Of a stretch of DNA of 64,000 bases, positions 27,353 through 37,640 are shown in pieces. The notes beneath the pieces were generated by a model. That model did no database searches and was not told where the DNA came from. It was given only the letters and a program-made list of their open reading frames with translations. A program made the translations under genes and the position numbers. The stretch spans positions 62,001 through 126,000 of the forward strand of contig NZ_CABPSQ010000013.1 of assembly GCF_902459775.1 (NCBI RefSeq), written 5' to 3'. Source of the stretch: Pandoraea captiosa (lineage in GTDB: Bacteria; Pseudomonadota; Gammaproteobacteria; Burkholderiales; Burkholderiaceae). How positions within the stretch are numbered: position 1 is the stretch's first letter; every line of letters starts with the position of its first letter.

Positions 27353-28467
27353 TGCACCGTTGGGTCGACGCCGCTCACAAGCTGCTCGTTCGCGGTGAAG
27401 CGGCCGTATTGGTGACGATCGCGCGCGTGGAGGGCTCGGCACCCCGCGAAGCCGGCACCCATTTGCTGGTCACGCGCGAGCAGGTGTGGGAGACGATCGG
27501 CGGCGGTCACCTGGAATGGCGAGCCATGGATGTGGCTCGCCAGTTACTGCGTCAATATGGACATCAAGGCGCGCGGCACGTCGAGCGGTTCGCGCTCGGG
27601 CCCAGTCTCGGACAATGCTGCGGCGGTGCCGTCACCCTCGCCTTCGAAGTGCTCACACTGGCCGATCTGGCCTGGGTGAGCGCGCTGCACAAGCGTCTCG
27701 CCGCCGGAGAAGCGAGCCTGCGCAGTGTGGCGTTCGGCGCGCCCGGGGCGGATGCGGCGGCCAGTCAGCAGCAGGGCGGCCCGGTCTTGCTCAGCGAGCT
27801 CGATGCCGACGAGGCGCTGGCGCATCCGCACACCCTCACGCGCGACGCCGACGACGCCGCCTGCTCCTTCTGGCAGGGCAGCGACGGCTGGCTGTGGCTG
27901 AGCGAGCGACTCGCGCCGAGCGACTTTCACATCGTGCTGTTCGGCGCAGGGCACGTCGGACAGGCGATCGTGCAGGTACTGGCGACACTGCCATGCCGCG
28001 TGACGTGGGCCGACGAGCGCACCGAGACATTCCCCGAATCGGTGCCGCCGAACACCCTCGTCGAATCGACCGACACGCCTGAGGCGCTTGTCGCCGAAGC
28101 ACCACCCGGCACATTTTTCCTGGTGATGACGCACAACCATGCGCTCGATCAACGCCTGTGCGAAGCCATCTTCCGGCGTGACGATTTTGCCTATTTCGGG
28201 CTGATCGGGTCGATGACCAAACGCCGGCAGTTCGAGCATCGCCTGCGTGATCGCGGTGTGCCGCCCGAGCGTTTCGCGCAGATGATCTGCCCCATCGGCG
28301 TGGCGGGCATCACCGGCAAAGCGCCGGCCACGATAGCGATTGCCGTCGTCGCGCAGTTGCTGCGCGTGCGCGAGCAGCAGATGCACCAGATGCAACAGTC
28401 CCAGCAGTCGCATCAGGTGCTGGAGAGCGCCCCGGCGCCGGGGCCAGACGACGGCGTTGCCGTCTGA
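27352..28467 (+). CDS. xdhC: XdhC, molybdenum cofactor sulfuration/insertion factor
   Basis: XdhC binds molybdenum cofactor, promotes its sulfuration and delivers it to XdhB. The 371-residue protein has an N-terminal XdhC/CoxI domain (AVLVTIARVEGSAPREAGTHLLV, WETIGGGHLEWRAMD) and a C-terminal Rossmann-like XdhC domain (HIVLFGAGHVGQAIVQVL, YFGLIGSMTKRRQFE, CPIGVAGITGKAPATIAI). It is translationally coupled to xdhB by a TGATG overlap. The last 40 residues are Gln/His-rich and not conserved. Confidence 0.95.
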   Translation: MHRWVDAAHKLLVRGEAAVLVTIARVEGSAPREAGTHLLVTREQVWETIGGGHLEWRAMDVARQLLRQYGHQGARHVERFALGPSLGQCCGGAVTLAFEVLTLADLAWVSALHKRLAAGEASLRSVAFGAPGADAAASQQQGGPVLLSELDADEALAHPHTLTRDADDAACSFWQGSDGWLWLSERLAPSDFHIVLFGAGHVGQAIVQVLATLPCRVTWADERTETFPESVPPNTLVESTDTPEALVAEAPPGTFFLVMTHNHALDQRLCEAIFRRDDFAYFGLIGSMTKRRQFEHRLRDRGVPPERFAQMICPIGVAGITGKAPATIAIAVVAQLLRVREQQMHQMQQSQQSHQVLESAPAPGPDDGVAV

Positions 28468-28529
28468 TCGCGCCCGCCGCCCACCTCCTCCACCGCAACC
28501 GGATGACCGGCAAGCGCCTGCGACGGTAA

Positions 28530-29612
<1,083 letters not shown>

Positions 29613-29676
29613 GTGCATGAACGCCGGAAGGCAGTGACATAAGGCGCCCGGAAGGACGCTCGCCGCACAGCTCGCG

Positions 29677-29704
29677 AACGCCCGAATCATTCGGGCGTTT
29701 TTTT
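29677..29704 (+). terminator. Rho-independent terminator after adenine deaminase
   Basis: Stem AACGCCCGAA / TTCGGGCGTT with a 3-nt loop followed by seven T. Confidence 0.92.
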
Positions 29705-29758
29705 ATGTCTGCGCGGCCAGCATGGCGTAGCAGTTTGCGCCGGATGTCTCCGGATGGC

Positions 29759-29811
29759 GCGGGGGCGTCGATTGGCGCGGGGTGGCGCGGGGTGGCGCGG
29801 GGTGGCGTCGG
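29759..29811. repeat. 10-bp tandem repeat GTGGCGCGGG
   Basis: GGCGCGGGGT-type units occur three to four times in the spacer before the permease gene. The region 29705-29998 otherwise shows no gene. Confidence 0.7.
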
Positions 29812-29998
29812 CTTGCGCCGATGGCTTCCAATTCGCTCGCCACATTACCCCGCGATGATGTGGAACATTCCGCACGAGGAATATTTTCACCGGGACCCGA
29901 TGCTATTTTTCGAGCGTGCCCCGATGGACGTCAAAGGTGCCCCCACACCCAACGACGTCAGGCGCACTCAACATAGAACATATCGGAGACAACACCCC

Positions 29999-31447
29999 AT
30001 GGACTCATCGCTCAGCCCCCCGGCGAGTAATGGCCTGCCCCCGGCCCAGACCTCTGCCGCCCCCGACGCGGCCCCCGAGCACACGCGCGTGGTGGGCGCG
30101 CAACCGGCCTCCGTGCTCGACCGCTATTTCGGCATCACGGCGCTCGGCTCCACATTTCGGACCGAAGTGATCGCGGGTATCACGACTTTTCTCGCGGCGA
30201 TGTACATCATCGTCGTGAATCCGGCGATTCTGTCCAAGACGGGCATGGCCTTTCCGGCGGCCCTCACCGCCACAGTGCTCATCAGCTTCTTCGGGAGCTG
30301 CGCGATGGGGCTCTACGCCCGCAATCCGGTGCTGGTCGCCCCTGGCATGGGCCTGAACGCGCTTTTCGCCTTCACGATGGTGCACGGCGTGGGCATGCCC
30401 TGGCAGACAGCGCTCGGCTGCGTCTTCTGGTCGGGCATTCTCTTCGCACTGCTGGCCGCGCTCAACGTGCGGCGCTTTGTCGTCGAGGCGATTCCCGCGA
30501 ACCTGCGTTACGCGATTTCGTGCGGCATCGGCCTGTTCATTACCGTCATCGGGCTTGTCAACGCCAAGCTGGTGGTGAGCGATCCGGTGACGGTGGTGCG
30601 TCTGGCGCACCTGTCGCCGCCGACGGTCACCTTCCTCATCGGCCTGGCGCTCACGACCGTGCTCGTCGCCCGACGCGTGAACGGCGCCCTGATGATCGGC
30701 ATTGTCGTCACCACCCTCATGGCCGTGCCCATCGGCCGGTTGTGGGGTGACGGCAGCGGGTACTTTCCCAAGGAAATCGCGACGGCCACGCTGGTGAACT
30801 TCCAGGGCTTCTTTGCGGCACCGGACTTCTCGGGCATCGGCCAGCTGGACCTGCTCGGCGCGCTGAAGGTGGCCTACCTGCCGTTCATCTTCGTGATGCT
30901 CTTCACGGCGTTCTTTGATACCCTCTCGACCTTCATGAGCATTGCCGAAGCGGGCAACATGAAGGATCGCGACGGCAACCCGCGCAACATGCGTCAGGCG
31001 ATGATCGTCGACTCGTTCTCGGTGCTGATCTCCGGCCCGCTCGGCACGAGCCCGGCGAATGCCTACATCGAATCGGCGGCCGGTATCGCGCAGGGAGGCC
31101 GAACCGGGCTGACCGCCGTGGTTTGCGCGCTGCTGTTCCTGCCGTTCCTGTTTCTCTCGCCGATGCTCTCGCTGGTGCCCGCCATCGCCACCGCCCCGGC
31201 GCTGATTCTTGTCGGTGTGTTTATGATGGAATCCGTGGCGCGCATCGAATGGCACAGAATGGACGAAGCCATCCCGAGTTTCATCGCGCTCGTGATGATT
31301 CCGATCTCGTATTCGATTACCGACGGCATCGCCTACAGCTTCCTCGCGTTCGTCGTCCTCAAGCTGTTCACGGGACGCGTGAAAGAGATCAAGCCCGCGA
31401 TGTGGGTCGTGGCAGCGCTCGCCGTGCTGCTGCTCACGCAAATGTAA
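29999..31447 (+). CDS. AzgA-like NCS2 purine-base permease
   Basis: A 482-residue inner-membrane symporter of the AzgA branch of NCS2 (adenine, guanine, hypoxanthine uptake). Visible family landmarks are the N-terminal YFGITALGSTFRTEVIAG, FLAAMYIIVVNPAILS, APGMGLNALFAF, and FFDTLSTFMSIAEAGN in the substrate region, then about 12-14 helices. The ATG at 29999 has GGAGAC 9 nt upstream; the open frame reaches further up to 29705 through repeat sequence. It is 15 nt before guaD, so permease and guanine deaminase are one operon. Confidence 0.94.
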   Translation: MDSSLSPPASNGLPPAQTSAAPDAAPEHTRVVGAQPASVLDRYFGITALGSTFRTEVIAGITTFLAAMYIIVVNPAILSKTGMAFPAALTATVLISFFGSCAMGLYARNPVLVAPGMGLNALFAFTMVHGVGMPWQTALGCVFWSGILFALLAALNVRRFVVEAIPANLRYAISCGIGLFITVIGLVNAKLVVSDPVTVVRLAHLSPPTVTFLIGLALTTVLVARRVNGALMIGIVVTTLMAVPIGRLWGDGSGYFPKEIATATLVNFQGFFAAPDFSGIGQLDLLGALKVAYLPFIFVMLFTAFFDTLSTFMSIAEAGNMKDRDGNPRNMRQAMIVDSFSVLISGPLGTSPANAYIESAAGIAQGGRTGLTAVVCALLFLPFLFLSPMLSLVPAIATAPALILVGVFMMESVARIEWHRMDEAIPSFIALVMIPISYSITDGIAYSFLAFVVLKLFTGRVKEIKPAMWVVAALAVLLLTQM

Positions 31448-31462
31448 CGACAGAAGGCCCCG

Positions 31463-32803
31463 ATGATGTCTACCGAAAACGAAGCCACGCAGGGCGTACG
31501 CGCTGTGCGTGCACAACTGGTCTACTTCACGCACGATCCCGCGCGCGCTTACCTCGACGGCACGCCGGGCACGGTGCACCATACCGACGGTATCGTCGCG
31601 TTCGAGAACGGGCGCATCACCGCCGTGGGCGATTACGCCAAAGTGGCGCCTACCCTGCCCGTCGGCACCCCCATCGACGACCTGCGCGACAAGGTGATCA
31701 CGCCGGGCTTCATCGACACGCATATCCACTATCCGCAGACAGACATGATCGCCTCGCCTGCGCCGGGGTTGCTGCCGTGGCTCGAGAAGTACACGTTCCC
31801 GACCGAGCGCCGCTTCGAGAACCCGGAATACGCGGCGGACGTCGCCCGATTCTTCCTCGACGAACTGCTGCGCGGCGGTACCACGAGCGCACTGGTCTAT
31901 TGCACGGTACATCCTGGCTCTGCCGATGCCTTCTTCAAGGAAAGCGATACGCGCAATCTGCGCATGGTGGCGGGCAAGGTGATGATGGACCGCAACTGTC
32001 CCGAGTTTCTTCGCGACACGGCCGAGAGCGGTGCGCGCGACAGCGAGGCGCTGATCCAGCGCTGGCACAACAAGGGGCGTCAGTTGTACGCGCTCACGCC
32101 GCGCTTTGCGCCGACATCGACCGAAGCGCAGCTCGGCGTCTGCGGCGAACTTGCGCAACAGTATCAGGACGTGTTCATTCAGAGTCACGTTGCGGAGAAC
32201 ACCGACGAGGTCGAATGGGTCCGCTCGCTGTTCCCGGGCCATCGCAGCTACCTTGACGTCTACGATCACTACAAGCTGCTGCGCAAGCGTGCCGTGTACG
32301 GCCATTGCATCTGGCTCGATGAGCACGACCGTCGCCGCATGTTCGAGACGGGGACCGTGGCAGCGCACTGCCCGACGTCGAACCAGTTCCTGGGCAGCGG
32401 CCTGTTCGACTTCGCCGCCGCAGAAGCCACGCGCATGCCGGTGACGCTCGCAACCGACGTGGGAGGCGGCTCGACTTTCTCGATGCTGCAGACGATGAAC
32501 GAGGCGCACAAGGTGGCGCGTCTGTCCGGCTACCATCTGTCGGCCGAACGCATGTTCTATCTCGCGACCGAAGGCGCGGCGCATGCGCTGGATCTGCATG
32601 GCACCATCGGCACACTGGCCGTCGGCGCCGAAGCCGATTTCGTGGTGCTCGATCCGAAGGCGACGCCGCTGCTCGCACGTCGTACCGCACTGGCCGAGTC
32701 GCTGGAGGAATTGCTGTTCGCCTTTGCGATGCTGGGCGACGACCGCGCCATTGCTACGACCTACGCGGCTGGCAAGCCCGTGCATCGACGCACCGCGCAC
32801 TGA
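31463..32803 (+). CDS. guaD: Guanine deaminase GuaD
   Basis: This enzyme hydrolyses guanine to xanthine and ammonia, feeding the XdhAB step. The 446-residue amidohydrolase has zinc ligands in GFIDTHIHYPQTD (His 87/89), the guanine-site helix LEKYTFPTERRF, HVAENTDEV, YGHCIWLDE, and CPTSNQFLGSGLFD with the later catalytic Asp in LATDVGGGSTFSML. It follows the permease by 15 nt. A second ATG is at residue 2. Transcription ends at the T-rich hairpin at 33015. Confidence 0.96.
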   Translation: MMSTENEATQGVRAVRAQLVYFTHDPARAYLDGTPGTVHHTDGIVAFENGRITAVGDYAKVAPTLPVGTPIDDLRDKVITPGFIDTHIHYPQTDMIASPAPGLLPWLEKYTFPTERRFENPEYAADVARFFLDELLRGGTTSALVYCTVHPGSADAFFKESDTRNLRMVAGKVMMDRNCPEFLRDTAESGARDSEALIQRWHNKGRQLYALTPRFAPTSTEAQLGVCGELAQQYQDVFIQSHVAENTDEVEWVRSLFPGHRSYLDVYDHYKLLRKRAVYGHCIWLDEHDRRRMFETGTVAAHCPTSNQFLGSGLFDFAAAEATRMPVTLATDVGGGSTFSMLQTMNEAHKVARLSGYHLSAERMFYLATEGAAHALDLHGTIGTLAVGAEADFVVLDPKATPLLARRTALAESLEELLFAFAMLGDDRAIATTYAAGKPVHRRTAH

Positions 32804-32895
32804 CGCTCAGTGGGTCGTCGGCGACTCAGTGCACCTAAGTGTGCCTTGGTGTGCCTGAGCGCCTTCGGCAAGGCTTTGATGGCTTACGCGTGGGC

Positions 32896-32940
32896 ACGGA
32901 TACAGGCGGATACAGGCGGATATGGGCGGATACGTCGGAT
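32896..32940. repeat. 10-bp tandem repeat ACAGGCGGAT
   Basis: About four degenerate copies lie in the spacer between guaD and its terminator. The rest of 32804-33014 shows no gene. Confidence 0.7.
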
Positions 32941-33014
32941 AGTCGCCTCAGCTCGCATCCGTGTCCACGCGGTCGCCGACCGTGCGCAAGGGGCATACGG
33001 TCGGGGATCTCCTT

Positions 33015-33039
33015 GGGCAGCCGCTGGCTGCCCTTTTTT
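33015..33039 (+). terminator. Rho-independent terminator
   Basis: Stem GGGCAGCC / GGCTGCCC with 3-nt loop and T6 (33034-33039). It closes the permease-guaD operon. Confidence 0.92.
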
Positions 33040-33138
33040 GCTTTGCCCCGGGCGTGACGGCGTCACCGGCCACTGAGGCCCATCGGATGCGAGGCTTGCC
33101 CGCGACCGCCTCGCCAGTGCTATAATCCGCTCCGATTC

Positions 33139-33255
33139 ATTGGGGAGTAGCCGCCCTGTCATAGACATCTGTCTTCGGCAGGGGCGTACGTCAACAAACT
33201 TGGCCGGTTCCGGCTATGGCGTGCGCAGCCCTCGGGCCTGGCGAGACCGATGACG
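33139..33255 (+). promoter_or_regulatory. yybP-ykoY (manganese) riboswitch
   Basis: The conserved segments are present in order: TTGGGGAGTAGCC at 33140-33152, GTCAACAAACTTGG at 33190-33203, and the distal loop GGCGAGACC at 33240-33248. These match the manganese-sensing yybP-ykoY class. It sits about 75 nt upstream of a GDT1/UPF0016 exporter, a known partner gene of this RNA, and should switch expression on when Mn is high. Confidence 0.85.
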
Positions 33256-33326
33256 ATGCTTCCGCCAACCGGGCCGGGATGCATTGTCATTGGCTCGCAA
33301 TTACACGGCCCGGCGGAGAAAAAAAG

Positions 33327-33884
33327 GTGTCCCCCTTCCTCGTATCGACCGGTGTGGTCGCGCTTGCCGAAATCGGCGATAAAACCCAACTGCTGTCCCT
33401 CGTGCTTGCTGCGCGCTTCAAGAAGCCCGTGCCGATCATTCTCGGAATTTTCGTCGCAACGCTCGTCAACCACGGTTTTGCCGGCGCCGTCGGCGAATGG
33501 CTCTCGACCGCGATCAATCCCGTCATCATGAAATGGGCCGTCGTGGCCTCCTTCATCGGCATGGCGATCTGGATTCTCATCCCCGACAAACTCGACGACG
33601 ACGAGGCCGACACACGCCGCAAATTCGGTGTGTTCGTGTCGACCATCATCACGTTCTTCATTGCAGAAATGGGAGACAAGACGCAGATCGCGACGGTCAT
33701 GCTGGCCGCGCGCTATCAGGACTTCTTCGGGGTCGTCGCTGGGACCACGCTCGGCATGATGCTCGCGAACGTGCCTGCGGTGCTCGTCGGCCACAAGTTC
33801 TCGGGGCGTCTGCCCACGCGCGCCGTGCACGCGGTGGCCGCCGTGATCTTCCTCGTGCTCGGCATCGTCACGTTGATGCAGTAA
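33327..33884 (+). CDS. GDT1/TMEM165 (UPF0016) manganese exporter
   Basis: A 185-residue inner-membrane protein with six helices and the two signature repeats EIGDKTQ (about residues 15-21) and EMGDKTQ (in the second half), the cation-binding motifs of the UPF0016 family. Bacterial members (MneA type) export Mn2+. The GTG at 33327 is chosen because GGAG lies 7-8 nt upstream and the family N-terminus SPFLVSTGVVALAEIGDKTQ starts there; the longer frame to 33216 reads through the riboswitch. Regulation by the upstream Mn riboswitch fits an export role. Confidence 0.93.
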   Translation: MSPFLVSTGVVALAEIGDKTQLLSLVLAARFKKPVPIILGIFVATLVNHGFAGAVGEWLSTAINPVIMKWAVVASFIGMAIWILIPDKLDDDEADTRRKFGVFVSTIITFFIAEMGDKTQIATVMLAARYQDFFGVVAGTTLGMMLANVPAVLVGHKFSGRLPTRAVHAVAAVIFLVLGIVTLMQ

Positions 33885-33993
33885 TGCCCCAATGGCGCGA
33901 GGGACCGGCCGGCGACTCGCGCCGTTGGCATGGCCGCCGTTGGTGCGACTCACGGCGGGAATGCAGACATGACAGGCAGACCGGCGACCGGAC

Positions 33994-34602
33994 CTACTTA
34001 CCGACCTTTTGCTGCACGGTGACCGTCTGCCCGCTCGGGAACGGCAACTGCCTGAGTGCCGCATCGATCAGGAAGGGCATGGCCGAAGCCATCGAGGTAC
34101 CGGCGTCGCTCGTGTCGGCCTGCACGCGGTAGACCTCCTTGCCGCTGGCGCGGTCGGTGAACCGCAACTGCAAACCGGCGAGTGCGTACGGATAGTCGCG
34201 CTGCACGTACGCAGGCGGTCCCGCGTACGGATAGCCATACCACCCCCATGGGCGACCCCAAGGCCCCCACGGACCGGGCGCGAACATCGGATCGTAAGCC
34301 GGCTCCGTCACACGCATGACCTGCTGTTGAATGCCGTAGGCCATGCCGATCAGATAGTGCGCACTGGACGCGCTCTGCTCGCTGAAGCCGTCCCCCGCGA
34401 GACGGTTACGCAACCACTGCTCGTAAGTCGCATGCTCCTGATTGTTCTGTTGCTCGGGCGTTCGCGTCAGCGCGTAGGTGCGAGGGCCTTCGAATCCCGG
34501 CGCGCTGCCGAACGCCGTCACCTGACTGGTGACCGTGCTGGCACATCCGGCCAGCCATACGCTGGCGACGGCCAATGTTGCCATTCCCCATCGTTTCCAC
34601 AT
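33994..34602 (-). CDS. DUF4136 lipoprotein
   Basis: A 202-residue envelope lipoprotein. Signal peptide MWKRWGMATLAVASVWLAGC ends in a lipobox with Cys 20. A DUF4136 body follows (GFEGPRTYALTRT, HYLIGMAYGIQQQ, LQLRFTDRASGKEVYRVQA). A Trp/Pro/Gly/Tyr-rich insert (FAPGPWGPWGRPWGWYGYPY, about residues 106-125) interrupts it, as in several members. The start has GGGAG 10 nt upstream. It is monocistronic and convergent with the exporter gene. The function is unknown, probably outer-membrane anchored. Confidence 0.85.
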   Translation of the reverse strand: MWKRWGMATLAVASVWLAGCASTVTSQVTAFGSAPGFEGPRTYALTRTPEQQNNQEHATYEQWLRNRLAGDGFSEQSASSAHYLIGMAYGIQQQVMRVTEPAYDPMFAPGPWGPWGRPWGWYGYPYAGPPAYVQRDYPYALAGLQLRFTDRASGKEVYRVQADTSDAGTSMASAMPFLIDAALRQLPFPSGQTVTVQQKVGK

Positions 34603-34861
34603 GATTTGCAACTCCCGAGATCCAACGAACACAGCGGTAGCCGAGAGGGCCTTCGCCTGAAAACCGACTGCCGGACGCGGTCTATGCGCCCTTCCCACCT
34701 GAGAAACTGCGACGATTTAAGCATAGGACGGCGTCCTGCGCGCATACGAATCATTTGACGGGCACATGAGGCGAAAATTCAGCAAATTTGCGGCTCGGAC
34801 ACTAAGGTGACGCCACTCCGTTACAATTTGTGAATCCTTGGCCGTCCGCAAACTACCGTCC

Positions 34862-37573
34862 ATGCTCAGAACCGACCTTGCAGGTGTCATTCAACGTTCC
34901 GACTATACGCCCCCGGCGTATCTCATCGACACGGTCCAACTCGACTTCGATCTCGCCCCCGATGTGACCACCGTGACCAGTCGATTGCGCGTTCACCGCA
35001 ATCCCGCCGGGCTGGGTGGCGACCTCGAACTCGTGGGCCAGGGGCTGCAACTGGTCAGCCTAGAACTCGACGGCAAGCCGTGGTCCGACTACCGGACCGG
35101 CGACGAAACGCTGACGGTGCAAGCGCCGCCGCAAACGTTCGAACTCACGCTCGTGACCCGTTGTCGCCCGCAGGAGAACACCTCGCTCATGGGGTTGTAC
35201 GTCTCCGGTGGCAACTTCTTCACGCAGTGCGAAGCCGAGGGCTTTCGCAAGATCACCTACTTCCTCGATCGTCCCGATGTGATGGCGACCTACACGGTCA
35301 CGCTGCGCGCGGATCGCGAGGCATATCCGGTGCTGCTCGCCAACGGCAATCTGATCGACAAGGGCGACCTCCCCGATGGTCGTCACTTTGCCGTGTGGGA
35401 CGACCCGTTCAAGAAGCCGAGCTACCTGTTCGCGCTGGTCGCGGGCCGTCTGGTCTGCCGCGAGGAGCGCATCGTTGCGGGCGACGGCCGCGAGAAACTG
35501 CTGCAGGTCTGGGTGCAACCGCAGGACCTGGACAAGACCGAGCACGCCATGCACTCGCTCATCAACTCGATCCGCTGGGACGAGGAGCGTTTCGGCCGCG
35601 TGCTCGATCTCGATCGCTTCATGATCGTTGCCGTGAGCGACTTCAACATGGGGGCGATGGAGAACAAGGGCCTGAACATCTTCAACACGAAGTACGTGCT
35701 GGCCGATGCGGCGACGGCGACCGACGACGACTTCGGCAACATCGAAGCCGTGGTGGGTCACGAGTACTTCCACAACTGGACCGGCAACCGCGTGACCTGC
35801 CGCGACTGGTTCCAGTTGAGCCTGAAGGAAGGCCTGACCGTGTTCCGCGATCAGGAATTCTCCGCCGACATGATGGGCTCCGAATCGGGCCGTGCGGTCA
35901 AGCGTATCGACGACGTGCGCGTGCTGCGTCAGGCGCAGTTCCCCGAAGACGCCGGTCCGATGGCGCACCCCGTACGCCCGGAAAGCTACGTCGAGATCAA
36001 CAACTTCTACACCGTCACCGTCTACGAAAAAGGCGCGGAAGTCGTACGCATGTATCAGACGCTGCTCGGGCGCGAGGGCTTTCGTCGCGGCATGGATCTG
36101 TACTTCGAGCGCCATGACGGCCAGGCCGTGACGTGCGACGATTTCCGTGCGGCAATGGCTGATGCCAATGCGCGCGACCTGACGCAATTCGGCCGCTGGT
36201 ACAGTCAGGCAGGCACGCCGCGCGTGACGGTCGATGCCGTCTATGACGAAGCCGCCCGCACCTACACGCTCACGCTCACGCAGCGCTGCCCGAAGGTCGG
36301 CGTCGAATTGCAGGACGAGACGCTCGTCAAGCAACCGTTTCACATTCCATTCGCTGTCGGCCTGCTCGATCGCGACGGTCGCGACATGACGTTGCGTCTG
36401 GCCGGCGAAGCCACCGATAGCCCGGCCGCCACCACGCGCGTGCTCGACTTCACGCAGGAGCGTCAGAGCTTCACGTTCGTGGACGTGGCGCACACGCCCA
36501 TGCCCTCGCTGCTGCGTGGCTTCTCGGCGCCGGTGATCGTCGAACACGAGTACACCATCGACGAACTCGCATTCCTGATGGCGCATGACAGCGATCCGTT
36601 CAATCGCTGGGAAGCGGGTCAGCGACTGGCCACACGTCAGTTGCTCGCCCTCGTCGAGTCGATTCAGATGGGCCAGCTGCCGAGCGTGGACAGCTATGTG
36701 CTCGAAGCTTTCCGTCAGGTGCTGCGCGACGAAACGCTCGATCCGGCCTTCCGTGCACAGGCGCTCACGCTGCCGGCCGAGTCTTATCTCGGCGAGCAGA
36801 TGTCGGAAATCGACCCGGCGGCAATTCACGCCGCGCGTCAATATCTGCGTCAGCGCCTCGCGGCGTCGCTGCACACCGAGTGGCTCGCGGCGTATCACAA
36901 CCATCGTGTGCCGGGCCCGTATCAACCCGATGCCGCCTCGGCGGGCGAGCGCGCGTTGAAGAATCTGGCGCTGTCGTATCTCATGGAACTGTCGGATGCG
37001 GGCGTTGCGCAAATGGCGCGCACGCAATACGACTCGGCAGACAACATGACCGACCGTTTCGCCGCGCTCACGGCGCTCGTGCAACGCGGCGGCGCCGCGC
37101 GCGAAGGCGACGCCGCCCATGGGCCTAACCACGCTGCCGAAGCGCTGGTGGACTTCTATCAACGCTTCGAGAACGAGCCGCTCGCCATCGACAAGTGGTT
37201 CGCGCTGCAGGCGATGCAACGCGGCGACGGCAGCCATTGCGTGATCGACGCCGTTCGCGCCCTCATGCGCCACCCGGCGTTCACCCTGAAGAATCCGAAC
37301 CGCGCGCGCTCGCTGATTTTCAGCTTCTGCAGCGGCAATCCGGCGCAGTTCCATGCGGCAGACGGATCGGGCTATCAGTTCTGGGCCGAACAAGTGCTGG
37401 CGCTCGACGCCCTCAACCCGCAAGTCGCCGCGCGTCTGGCCCGTGTGCTCGACCGCTGGCGCAAGTACACGCCGGCGCTGCGCGAGCGCATGCGTGAAGC
37501 CCTGCAGCAAGTCGCGCAACACAAGGCGTTGTCGAAGGACGTACGCGAGATCGTCGAAAAGGCGCTGGCCTGA
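34862..37573 (+). CDS. pepN: Aminopeptidase N PepN
   Basis: A broad-specificity cytosolic M1 zinc aminopeptidase. The 903-residue protein has the substrate N-terminus-binding motif GAMEN (residues 264-268), the zinc site HEYFHNW (His 300, Glu 301, His 304) and the downstream ligand in LKEGLTVFRDQE. The full four-domain length matches Escherichia coli PepN. The ATG at 34862 is chosen; a TTG at 34838 is an alternative eight codons earlier. It is monocistronic and convergent with the next gene. No regulatory site was recognised. Confidence 0.96.
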   Translation: MLRTDLAGVIQRSDYTPPAYLIDTVQLDFDLAPDVTTVTSRLRVHRNPAGLGGDLELVGQGLQLVSLELDGKPWSDYRTGDETLTVQAPPQTFELTLVTRCRPQENTSLMGLYVSGGNFFTQCEAEGFRKITYFLDRPDVMATYTVTLRADREAYPVLLANGNLIDKGDLPDGRHFAVWDDPFKKPSYLFALVAGRLVCREERIVAGDGREKLLQVWVQPQDLDKTEHAMHSLINSIRWDEERFGRVLDLDRFMIVAVSDFNMGAMENKGLNIFNTKYVLADAATATDDDFGNIEAVVGHEYFHNWTGNRVTCRDWFQLSLKEGLTVFRDQEFSADMMGSESGRAVKRIDDVRVLRQAQFPEDAGPMAHPVRPESYVEINNFYTVTVYEKGAEVVRMYQTLLGREGFRRGMDLYFERHDGQAVTCDDFRAAMADANARDLTQFGRWYSQAGTPRVTVDAVYDEAARTYTLTLTQRCPKVGVELQDETLVKQPFHIPFAVGLLDRDGRDMTLRLAGEATDSPAATTRVLDFTQERQSFTFVDVAHTPMPSLLRGFSAPVIVEHEYTIDELAFLMAHDSDPFNRWEAGQRLATRQLLALVESIQMGQLPSVDSYVLEAFRQVLRDETLDPAFRAQALTLPAESYLGEQMSEIDPAAIHAARQYLRQRLAASLHTEWLAAYHNHRVPGPYQPDAASAGERALKNLALSYLMELSDAGVAQMARTQYDSADNMTDRFAALTALVQRGGAAREGDAAHGPNHAAEALVDFYQRFENEPLAIDKWFALQAMQRGDGSHCVIDAVRALMRHPAFTLKNPNRARSLIFSFCSGNPAQFHAADGSGYQFWAEQVLALDALNPQVAARLARVLDRWRKYTPALRERMREALQQVAQHKALSKDVREIVEKALA

Positions 37574-37640
37574 TCGACGAACCGGTCATGCGGTACGACG
37601 GCACGGCGCTTCAGGGCTGCATCCCCGCAGTCCCGCTCTG

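Noticed and set aside
30005-32800. 931-residue open frame antisense to permease and guaD
   Set aside because: Shadow of real genes; no domain motif and an abnormal His/Arg content.
35060-37522. 820-residue open frame antisense to pepN
   Set aside because: Shadow of pepN; no start signal or family motif.
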